Origin: Ramicandelaber brevisporus
Taxonomy: Eukaryota > Kickxellomycota > Ramicandelaberales > Ramicandelaberaceae
Assembly: GCA_025201865.1 (NCBI GenBank)
Contig: MU603097.1
Location: 7,496-18,078 of the forward strand
Length of the DNA stretch: 10,583 nucleotides
Direction of reading: 5' to 3'
Both the position numbers and the translations under genes were made by a program. How positions within the stretch are numbered: the first letter of the stretch is position 1; each line of letters opens with the position of its first letter. This document shows positions 1 through 6,429 of this stretch, piece by piece. The notes beneath the pieces are model-generated. The model did not search any database, was not told the origin of the DNA, and saw nothing but the letters and a program-made list of their open reading frames with translations.

Positions 1-234
1 GGTGACTGCTCTCCATAACTAACATTAGGGGTTGAGTTTCGAATAGCTTCTTCACATTACTATAAAAGTGCCTTGGCATGCATGAATGCTTGTTGATGAG
101 CAGTCATGAGAGAAGTTATACATTTTGGGGGTGGCTTTTTATTATGAATAGCGATGCTGTCAATATGACTTTTAAAAAAAAAAGAAAAGGTAAAGAAAAG
201 GAAACGATAATTCTACAATAGACGATGACAGTGA
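1..234. other. 3' flank of the INO80B-like gene; no gene seen
   Basis: This stretch holds no coding region I can support; all three plus-strand frames hit a stop within the first 21 bases. It is the 3' flank of the minus-strand INO80B-like gene. It includes a likely poly(A) signal on the minus strand (138-143), an A/G-rich run around 172-200 and a TATAAAAG string at 61-68 on the plus strand with no obvious gene behind it. Confidence 0.6.
138..143 (-). promoter_or_regulatory. Candidate poly(A) signal of the INO80B-like gene
   Basis: The plus strand reads TTTATT, which is a canonical AATAAA on the minus strand. It lies about 92 bases past the TAA stop at 235-237, a normal distance for a short 3' UTR. 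The call rests on motif and position only. Confidence 0.45.
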
Positions 235-1377
235 TTATACACTGATTAGTTTGTAATGATCTAGTGAGCACGCTCTGGAAACACCATCCTTTAGTTTGTA
301 TTTTGGGGCAACTGTACATCCTTGGACTGAGCATTTCGGGACTGCTGCTGACTGTGGTGACATTGGGGGTTGGTTCAACTGGTTCAGTAAATGAATAGCA
401 TCAGACGACACAAACACAAAGTTGCCTTCTCTACTGCTCGTGAACCGTATTGATGCTACGGCCGGTGTTGGCTCGATTTCCATTTCATTCACGCCTTCAT
501 CTGCCGCGGCCGTTGCTGTTTCAGTCGCATCTGATTTCTTTGACGGCTGCTTATTCAAAAGTCGATCAATGACTTCCTGCCGCTCTCGTTCACTCTTCTG
601 TTTGAGTTGAATCTTTCTTCTTCTCAGCAATTCCGCTTTTCTCAAATCACGCTGTTCCGTAGTTAACTGAGATCGCCGCTTATCTTGAGCGCCTGGCATT
701 ATGTCCAAGTCCATTAATTCCGAATCATCGCCATTCTCATCAATGCCATCGGCGCCAATTTGTGAGCCCCGTGAAGAAGCTGTTACTGACGCCGATGAAC
801 CATGAGTTTGCTGATACTTTAAGCGCTGACGACGTGTCATTTTGGATACATCTACTTTGGCCTCGCGTGGTGTTTCAAAGTCGTCGTCGTCATCCTCATC
901 TTCGTCAACATCATCAATCAATATGTCCTCTTCTTCATCCTCTTCCTCGTCAAACAACATTTCGTCTTCAACATCTTCTACTGACCCAGCATCAACAGAT
1001 GGCTGTTGCTGGTCTTGTTCCTGTTCCTGTTCCTGTTCATGCTCTTGTTGTTGAGCGACTGGCTGAGGTGACTGCTGTTGTCTTGCACCAGGATTTGAGC
1101 CAGTTGAGGTCACTTTGATGCGAACCTTAGGCAAGGAGCCACTATTACGACCAACACTGCTTTGCTCCTGTACCGGCGAGGCTGTGGATGCTGCACCGTT
1201 GTAATCGCTTTCAATGTCCATTGGTTCTGGTGTTGGTGCTGTGTTGTTTTGCGGGACACTTGGCAGATCATCGTCTGAGTCAAACAAGTTCTGCTCAATC
1301 ACTGTTGCTGAAGCTGGTGCTGTGCTAACCGGCGGTCGGATCTTGACACGCACTGCTGGCTTCGAGTTGCTGTTCAT
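235..1377 (-). CDS. INO80 complex subunit B / Ies2-like protein (PAPA-1 region plus HIT-type zinc finger)
   Basis: 380 residues, ATG at 1377-1375 and TAA at 237-235, no intron needed. The family (INO80B in animals, Ies2 in yeast) is a nuclear subunit of the INO80 chromatin remodeller that regulates nucleosome sliding by the Ino80 ATPase. Seen in order: a low-complexity N-terminal half; a Q/E run (about 107-125); a very acidic stretch (about 133-168); the PAPA-1-like region, with MTRRQRLKYQQ at 180-190 and a long basic helix at about 238-280 (RKAELLRRRKIQLKQ, then EVIDRLLNKQ); and a C-terminal HIT-like finger at 349-374 with C349, C354, C370 and H374, ending six residues later. The finger has fewer Cys/His than a full HIT finger, which I recall is also true of other INO80B proteins. 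The PAPA-1 plus terminal finger order is what identifies the gene. It is divergent from the MICOS gene, 209 bases between start codons. Confidence 0.82.
   Translation of the reverse strand: MNSNSKPAVRVKIRPPVSTAPASATVIEQNLFDSDDDLPSVPQNNTAPTPEPMDIESDYNGAASTASPVQEQSSVGRNSGSLPKVRIKVTSTGSNPGARQQQSPQPVAQQQEHEQEQEQEQDQQQPSVDAGSVEDVEDEMLFDEEEDEEEDILIDDVDEDEDDDDDFETPREAKVDVSKMTRRQRLKYQQTHGSSASVTASSRGSQIGADGIDENGDDSELMDLDIMPGAQDKRRSQLTTEQRDLRKAELLRRRKIQLKQKSERERQEVIDRLLNKQPSKKSDATETATAAADEGVNEMEIEPTPAVASIRFTSSREGNFVFVSSDAIHLLNQLNQPPMSPQSAAVPKCSVQGCTVAPKYKLKDGVSRACSLDHYKLISV
1012..1060. repeat. TGTTCC hexamer repeat inside the INO80B-like gene
   Basis: The plus strand has repeated TGTTCC units (about 1015-1036), degrading into TGCTCTTGTTGTTG. 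On the coding strand this encodes the EQEQEQEQ run flanked by polyQ at about residues 107-125. It is a coding microsatellite and likely length-variable. Confidence 0.7.
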
Positions 1378-1379
1378 CT

Positions 1380-1437
1380 ATTGCTGTTATTGTTATTGTT
1401 GTTGCTATTGTTGTTGCAGTTGTAGTTGTTATCGTCG
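1380..1437. repeat. TTG/TTA triplet repeat in the divergent promoter
   Basis: An imperfect trinucleotide run of TTG, TTA and TGC units immediately upstream of the INO80B-like start codon. It would lie in that gene's 5' UTR or core promoter. It ends with GTTATCGTC (1428-1436), whose exact reverse complement occurs at 1520-1528. Confidence 0.65.
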
Positions 1438-1518
1438 TTGTGGACGTATTCTGCTGCCAAAAAAAAAACCGTTTTGCAAAATCTTCAACCGCAATCATCT
1501 TTACACGGAACAGTCTTT

Positions 1519-1571
1519 GACGATAACGACGACAGCGACGACAACAGCGACGACAGCGACAACGACAGTAT
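1519..1571. repeat. GAC/AAC triplet repeat upstream of the MICOS gene
   Basis: An imperfect trinucleotide run of GAC, AAC and AGC units ending about 15 bases before the MICOS start codon, so most likely in its 5' UTR. Its composition is roughly complementary to the triplet run at 1380-1437. Confidence 0.65.
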
Positions 1572-1586
1572 CTTGGCTCGAAGAAA

Positions 1587-2488
1587 ATGTTTAGTTCTCG
1601 TGCATCCTTTGCCGCCAGCCGTGGCTTCGCCTCTCGCGTTCGCTCCTCTGCTCTTGTTGCAGTACGTTCTTTAGATCTTCATCACCTTCGTCCAGCTCCT
1701 TTCTTTTTCCACCAGTGTTTCAACGTTACCGGAACTAGCCGTAAAGGAAACATCCACGCTGACATTTACTTACTCATTTACTTACTCATTTACATACTCA
1801 CTTGCCTGTTTGCTTGCCTGTTTGCTTCATCTCGCTGCAATGTCATTGAGTGATCATTTTTATTTTATTATCCTTTGAACAGGGCGGATTGACTGCAGGA
1901 TTGTCATTGACATATGCCACTTCATCTCCTGCATTCTGTGAGCCATCTTCGTCGACTCATCAGTCACCATCCAAGCCCTCAATTTACGATGAAGAGAAGC
2001 GCGTGATTATTGCTGAATTGCCACCGACTCGTCTCGAGAAGTTTGTTGAGGCCACTCGTGAACGTGCTGACTTTGCCTATGACATGGCTCGTCTCCACTC
2101 TCAGCTGGTGGTTGACCGCTGGATTGAACTTGAGCAGGCTGTCGAATCACGGATAAAGCGCACCATCCCCGAAAGCGACAAGTTCCTGCCCGGAGCCATG
2201 TACGTTACAGTTGCTGGATTGGCTGGACTGGTTGTGTCACGCAACCGTGGATTCTTGCTGCGGTTTACCACTCCTCTTGCATTTGCTGCTGCTTCTGCGT
2301 TTTACTTCATGCCAGGCACAGCCAACAATGTTGCAAAGGAGCTGGCAGAAAAATACGTCGATCCAATGACGGTTAACAAGGTTGTTGATGCAAAGAAGGA
2401 GGTTTGCAATCTGAGCACTGTGGCTGTCAACAAGGTGGAGGGTGCCGTGAAACAGGTCCGTGAAATGATTGACGAGAAGCGCACATAA
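1587..2488 (+). CDS. MICOS complex subunit MIC26/MIC27 (apolipoprotein O family), one intron
   Basis: Spliced product of 226 residues: exon 1 is 1587-1661 (25 codons), exon 2 is 1883-2488 ending in TAA, joined in phase 0. The family sits in the inner mitochondrial membrane as part of MICOS, binds cardiolipin and helps hold crista junctions. Exon 1 is a classic presequence rich in Arg, Ser and Ala with no acidic residue. In the mature part I see the family's amphipathic region (about 66-122) and then two hydrophobic segments, about 127-143 (LPGAMYVTVAGLAGLVV) and 149-167, joined by SRNRGFLLR. The second ends in YFMPGTANNV, close to the family's YFLP-T-xN pattern. The helical tail is at about 176-226. 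Length is usual for the family. The ATG has A at -3. Assignment to MIC26 versus MIC27 cannot be made here; both belong to the same Pfam family. Confidence 0.85.
1662..1882 (+). other. Phase-0 spliceosomal intron (221 bases) of the MICOS gene
   Basis: The donor is GTACGT at 1662-1667 and the acceptor AACAG ends at 1882, after a T-rich stretch from about 1857. Removing it joins the presequence to the family-conserved body in frame. Read through, exon 1 runs into a TGA at 1851-1853, so retention would give an 88-residue product lacking the membrane segments. It carries tandem TTACTCAT and TTGCCTGT-type repeats (about 1766-1828). Confidence 0.8.
1766..1828. repeat. Two tandem 12-base repeats inside the intron
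   Basis: TTACTTACTCAT-like units are followed by about two copies of TTGCCTGTTTGC. A 16-base piece, TGCTTGCCTGTTTGCT at 1811-1826, recurs exactly in inverted orientation at 8915-8930, just ahead of the probable separase start codon. Confidence 0.65.
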
Positions 2489-2533
2489 CTTGTCTTGTCT
2501 TATCTTGCATTGACATCTTTTAAATAACAAACA

Positions 2534-2539
2534 AATAAA
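2534..2539 (+). promoter_or_regulatory. Candidate poly(A) signal of the MICOS gene
   Basis: AATAAA lies 46 bases after the TAA stop at 2486-2488, followed by an A-rich stretch. It is the best match to the consensus downstream of this gene. Confidence 0.55.
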
Positions 2540-2877
2540 TGAAAAATAGATTCTCAGATTAGCGCTCGCCCAAATAATAATGATGAATACTCGGTGAGAA
2601 TTGCTAGTTTATCAGTTAGTTGATGGTCGATATAGTGATCTACGAACCAAAGAAAGAAGTCGAGTTAGTCTCGCGGATGGCATAGATCCTCGCCAACCAA
2701 GATGCACACGCACGATTCTCACCCTTATTCACTTGGACACTCACTCACTTACCCATTCATCCGCTCACCTGCTCACCTGCTCTCACCCTGTTTATCCTTT
2801 TTAAGGAGTAAGATACAGTGTTGACGGTGTCAGAATCACAGCAAAGACCGCAAGCTTTTGCTGCTGTTACTCACCTG

Positions 2878-2925
2878 TCTTTTCCTCCCTTTCTTCCTTC
2901 CTCCCTTCCTCCCTTCCTTCTTTCC
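2878..2925. repeat. 48-base pure pyrimidine tract (CCTT/CCCTT repeats)
   Basis: Every base from 2878 to 2925 is C or T on the plus strand, with a near-mirror core of TTCC and TCCC units. Long polypurine-polypyrimidine mirror repeats can form intramolecular triplex DNA in vitro. C/T-rich leaders are also frequent in fungal promoters. It lies about 720 bases ahead of the start codon at 3646. Confidence 0.75.
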
Positions 2926-2975
2926 AAAAAGCATTCATTCATCTTGATCCTGTTGTTTACACACAACCGCAAATA

Positions 2976-3052
2976 TATCAACAACAGCGACGGCTGTAGC
3001 AACAACAGTAGCAACAGTAACAACAGTAACAACTGCAACACCAATAGCAAAG
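2976..3052. repeat. CAA/CAG/TAA triplet repeat
   Basis: An imperfect trinucleotide run of AAC, AGC, AGT and AAC units. A frame across it reads Asn/Ser, but it starts only at a TTG, has no conserved neighbours and ends at 3120, so I take it as non-coding low-complexity DNA. Confidence 0.6.
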
Positions 3053-3201
3053 TCCAGCACCAGCGCCAACATCACTGTGGACTCCCTTTCCAGTTAAAGT
3101 TCAACGCATTGACTGCCTAAGCACGCCTCCCTCTTCCTCCCAGTCAAACTTTCGCCACCCGATACACACAGTCCCAGTAGTTTCAATACTCTTGTTCCCA
3201 G

Positions 3202-3231
3202 CCCTCCATCCACCCATCCACCCATCCACCC
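3202..3231. repeat. CCCATCCA tandem repeat
   Basis: There are four CCC runs at 3202-3204, 3213-3215, 3221-3223 and 3229-3231, plus one at 3197-3199 just before. The spacers are 2, 8, 5 and 5 bases. The minus strand, which is the template for the downstream gene, therefore has five GGG runs. Confidence 0.7.
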
Positions 3232-3415
3232 AACCTTCCTTCCTTCCTTTCTTCACGCTCCTCGTTCCTCTTTTCCTCTCTCTTCTCTCTGAATACGAAC
3301 TGTGTTCACCTGCTCATCTGCTCACCTGCTAATCACCCAGCCTCTGCTGTACTACTGTTCCCCTCTGTGTCCCTCATATTTTATTTGCTCTCGCACCCCC
3401 TTCCACTATTGTTCC

Positions 3416-3431
3416 TGAAGAAGAAGAAGAA
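3416..3431. repeat. Short GAA microsatellite
   Basis: About five GAA units lie just before the in-frame TAG at 3433-3435 that bounds the reading frame of the downstream coiled-coil gene. Confidence 0.6.
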
Positions 3432-3645
3432 ATAGAGACAGCACCAGCAACCTAGCACAGCCACCAACACCGCTAGCAACAACCAGCTTCTCCCGGCAGA
3501 GCTTGTCTCGTGTGCATCTGGCTACCGGCGGCTGCTGCGTTCGGTAGCCTTCCTTCCCCTCCCCTTTCGTCCCCTTCGTCCCCTTCTTTCGCCTTTTGTT
3601 TCTGGCTGCGGCACAGAGGATCTACTCAACCGCCAAAAAAGAGAG

Positions 3646-5781
3646 ATGGGCTCGATGGCGTTCGCTGCACCACTGGTGCGCCTAATGCGGTCTGGTTCTC
3701 GCGCATTGCTTTCAACCGGCAGCAGACTGCGCCTTCGGTTGAGCTCACTGAACACTAGTGCCAATGGCTCAGCTGAGTCTCTTGTTCTGCCTATATCAAC
3801 ATCGCAGTCTGTAGAGGATGTTGAGCCCGAGCCTGTCCTTCGTTTGGCAACTGAGCTAGTACCAACTGCAACATCGGATAGTGACGGCAGTGAAGTGCAC
3901 ACAGAAGAGGATCCGTCTCTGTCAATGACAACTTCGCCACTACAGCAGCCGTCGCCACCACCACCACTGCAGCAGCAGCAACAGCAACAACACTACTTGA
4001 CTAGGTCAGCCAACGTGAGCAACCATGCAGCTGCAACAAGAACAGCCCCAACAACCACAGAAACATCAGCAACATCAGCAACATCACATGCAGTCAGGTC
4101 TTCAGCCAGTGTTAATTCACATTTACATCAACAGCAGTCACATATTGCATCCCGCTCAACATTCAGAAGGCTGACTCATGCTTCGACGTATCCCCAGCAT
4201 CGCACACCTATCACTACACCCACCGCTGCAGCATCGCCGCCATACGAGACACTCCGGCGTGCTCACAGTAGTAGTATCACATCTACAACATCCATTACTA
4301 GTAGAGATGTAAATGCTATTGATGATTTGCGTACACTTGTGGATGAACTCCGCCAGAGTAACACTGTGTTACGGAGCACATGCGCCAGACTTCGTGCAGA
4401 CTATAATGAGACAAGTCAGAGATTGCTTCAATTGGAGGTCGAAAATGAAAAGTATGCAGCTAGATGTAGCCAGTTTGATCAAAGGCTACACGCAAGTCTG
4501 GCTGCTGTCCCACTGTCTCCTCCATCACCTCCACCTCCAGTTTCAGCTCCAGTAGCACGAGCACAACCTGCGTCACCGCTTCTTGCCCACTCCTCGGCAG
4601 TAAATGGCAGCCCAATAGCCACAGTCAAGCAACAGCAATATCAGCAGCATCAGCAGTCAAGACCATTATCAATGTCACTGCTACCCTCGGCATCAGCACC
4701 AGCTATCAGCAGTGGCATCTCTCGCAGTAACAGCAACTCTGGCAACTCTACCCTCGAGATGATTGCTCGCGAGGAGATCATCCTACTGCGATTGCATATC
4801 CAGGACTTGGAGCAGAAATTCCGTACAACTGTGGATTTGACAGTAAATGAACAAACTGAGAACTTGAGACTAGCCAATGAAAAGCTACAGCGCATGTGCA
4901 CTTCATTAGTGCATGAGCGCGATGCATTAGTGAGAGAGAAGAATGTACTAGCTGATGAGAATGATGCGTTGGTGTCCACTCTGGAAAATGTTATTCGGTC
5001 ACCACCGCCACCGCCTCAATCACCTCAATCACTTCAATCTGTTCAGACTCCGATTGCAACCACAACCCCAGATGAGCCACCAACACAAGCTTCGGCAGAT
5101 GAGCACCAGCCATTGACATCAATGGACACTCCCCCGCTGTCGTCCCCTCCCACAGTGTGTTCGCCTTCTCAAGACTCTGATTCTGACAAGCCGCCATCAT
5201 ACAGCACTGTTGAGGAGAGTCCATCCAAGCTGCCTCAAGCTACAGTGACTGTGCCGGCATCTGTTCCAACTGGAGCATCGAGAGTCGGCTTCGCTGATAT
5301 TGTCCACGTTCGATCCTATGACCCGCTTGATGACCCAGCCGCTACTTGCCGTGTTGAATACTATGATGTTGTTGGTCAAGAGCAGCATTCACATGTCCGC
5401 CGCCTTTCACCGCCAGCAGAGACTAGTTTTGGCGACACTGCCGCTGCCTCTTTATTCAATCCGTATCAGCTTCCAATACAGCAGTCGCTGCAGAAAAGTA
5501 GCCAGTCCAAGCCAGATCGATCCATCTTTGGCTCAAACGGTCCTGTTGCCCAGACACTGTTCGATGCTGTCGTTGCTGCTGCCACTGCAGTGGCTTCTGT
5601 CCAGAGTCCAATGGTCTTGTCTGGACTAGGTGTTCCTCATCATGGTCAAGAGCGCCATTCAAAGCCGCCTCCATCACCTACGGCTGTGCCACCACCAACT
5701 CCTCCAGCCCGGCGAACATCGTTGCGCCAAGGTCTGTCAAGATTTATACCTCAGATGAGCAGTACTGCAACCTCTGCGTAG
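3646..5781 (+). CDS. Unrecognised 711-residue coiled-coil, proline-rich protein
   Basis: I do not recognise a family. ATG at 3646 (G at -3 and +4) is the first in its frame after a TAG at 3433-3435; the stop is TAG. The first 43 residues have no acidic residue and many Arg, Ser and Leu (MRSGSRALLSTGSRLRLRL at 14-32), so they could act as a mitochondrial presequence or just be a basic region. Then come polyQ (about 107-113) and Ser/Thr/Pro-rich disorder. Two likely coiled coils follow, about 226-285 (DDLRTLVDELRQSN) and about 370-450 (ending ENDALVSTLENVI), split by a Pro/Gln linker. After them are a PPSY motif (516-519), SRVGFADIVHVRSYDP around 545-560 with an RVxF-type string at 546-549, and a C-terminus with a PxxPxR string (684-689) directly followed by RRTS (689-692). 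No catalytic domain or membrane segment is visible. A scaffold or cytoskeletal/signalling adaptor is possible; that is inference. Confidence 0.8.
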   Translation: MGSMAFAAPLVRLMRSGSRALLSTGSRLRLRLSSLNTSANGSAESLVLPISTSQSVEDVEPEPVLRLATELVPTATSDSDGSEVHTEEDPSLSMTTSPLQQPSPPPPLQQQQQQQHYLTRSANVSNHAAATRTAPTTTETSATSATSHAVRSSASVNSHLHQQQSHIASRSTFRRLTHASTYPQHRTPITTPTAAASPPYETLRRAHSSSITSTTSITSRDVNAIDDLRTLVDELRQSNTVLRSTCARLRADYNETSQRLLQLEVENEKYAARCSQFDQRLHASLAAVPLSPPSPPPPVSAPVARAQPASPLLAHSSAVNGSPIATVKQQQYQQHQQSRPLSMSLLPSASAPAISSGISRSNSNSGNSTLEMIAREEIILLRLHIQDLEQKFRTTVDLTVNEQTENLRLANEKLQRMCTSLVHERDALVREKNVLADENDALVSTLENVIRSPPPPPQSPQSLQSVQTPIATTTPDEPPTQASADEHQPLTSMDTPPLSSPPTVCSPSQDSDSDKPPSYSTVEESPSKLPQATVTVPASVPTGASRVGFADIVHVRSYDPLDDPAATCRVEYYDVVGQEQHSHVRRLSPPAETSFGDTAAASLFNPYQLPIQQSLQKSSQSKPDRSIFGSNGPVAQTLFDAVVAAATAVASVQSPMVLSGLGVPHHGQERHSKPPPSPTAVPPPTPPARRTSLRQGLSRFIPQMSSTATSA
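3955..3990. repeat. CCA/CAG triplet run coding polyPro-polyQ
   Basis: Consecutive CCA then CAG/CAA codons encode PPPPL followed by seven Gln residues near residues 103-113 of the coiled-coil protein. It is a coding microsatellite of the same CAG/CAA type as elsewhere in the window. Confidence 0.7.
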
Positions 5782-6429
5782 TTTATTATAGATCGATTAC
5801 TGACTATTATTTTTTGTTGATTATGATACCTTTTGCCATGTCATTCCCACCTGTCATGTTGTTGTTGTTATTATCATTATTATCATTATTACATCCGTTC
5901 GTTATTGCCCCCCTTTCGTCCTTCCATCCTTTCCCCATACTCTATTTATCGTTGATCTGTACGCTTTCCTTTCTGTCTCGATTTTATCATTATTTACATC
6001 GTCCGTTCCTGTCTGATATATCATTCCATCCATCCTTTCGCACGCCATTTCATGTATTACAGTCCTTCAGCGCATCCATCACACTCCTATCCATCACACT
6101 CACCTATCTGTCACTACCCACCATCACCATCACCATCACATTCCACCGTCACATTCCACGGCAATAGCGAGCATTTCATCCGTATTCACCTCACTCATCG
6201 TTATCATCATTATTACATATCGCACATATTTGCCACACATTCGCACACCAACATTCACACACAAATGTCATTCATTCATTAATTAGCTATTTGTTTCAAG
6301 GTTTAATTAGTAAAGAATACGTTAAAGAGAAAATGTTATTAAAAGGTGCTTTAAAAATATAAAAGTAAATTAAAAAGAGAGAAATATTCTAGAAAGAGAA
6401 TCGGGTGAGAGTGCTGTTGTTATTATTAT
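5782..6429. other. Convergent 3' region between the coiled-coil and membrane-protein genes
   Basis: These 648 bases lie between two stop codons facing each other, so they hold both 3' UTRs. The plus strand is C/T-rich up to about 6280, with short repeats: TTATCATTA units (about 5870-5892), CATCCATCACA units (about 6072-6100) and CACCATCAC units (about 6118-6142). From about 6290 it becomes A/G-rich and AT-rich, meaning T-rich on the minus strand, as expected for the 3' end of the minus-strand gene. I see no clear AATAAA for either gene and no coding frame I would support. Confidence 0.6.

Larger units (their letters stand above)
1378..1586. promoter_or_regulatory. Divergent promoter between the INO80B-like and MICOS genes
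   Basis: These 209 bases separate two start codons pointing away from each other, so both promoters and both 5' UTRs must fit here. The left third (about 1380-1437) is TTG/TTA/TTC triplets, the middle has an A10 tract at 1459-1468, and the right part (about 1519-1571) is GAC/AAC/AGC triplets. A poly(dA:dT) tract in the middle of a short divergent promoter is typical of nucleosome-depleted promoters in compact eukaryotic genomes. I see no clear TATA box. Confidence 0.6.
2489..3645. other. Long non-coding stretch: MICOS 3' end and leader of the coiled-coil gene
   Basis: No coding region here is convincing. The first 50 or so bases are the 3' UTR of the MICOS gene, with a poly(A) signal at 2534-2539. 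The rest is mainly pyrimidine-rich on the plus strand and rich in microsatellites: CTCAC units (about 2730-2785), a 48-base pure C/T tract, CAA/CAG triplets, CCCATCCA units and GAA triplets. It contains five CACCTG sites. It probably serves as promoter and a long 5' UTR for the gene starting at 3646. An upstream non-coding exon or intron cannot be excluded. Confidence 0.6.

Noticed and set aside
762-1118. Plus-strand frames opposite the INO80B-like gene, including a poly-Ser frame at 842-1054
   Set aside because: They are antisense shadows of the acidic and Q/E-rich runs; poly-Ser arises from the complement of GAC/GAT/GAA codons.
2601-3120. Two plus-strand frames in the long leader (2601-2804 and 2818-3120)
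   Set aside because: Their content is microsatellite (CTCAC, CCTT, CAA/CAG), the second starts with TTG, and neither shows any domain-like segment.
6118-6142. CACCATCAC repeat resembling a His-tag or vector sequence
   Set aside because: It sits among CATCCATC-type microsatellites in the convergent 3' region with no vector sequence around it.
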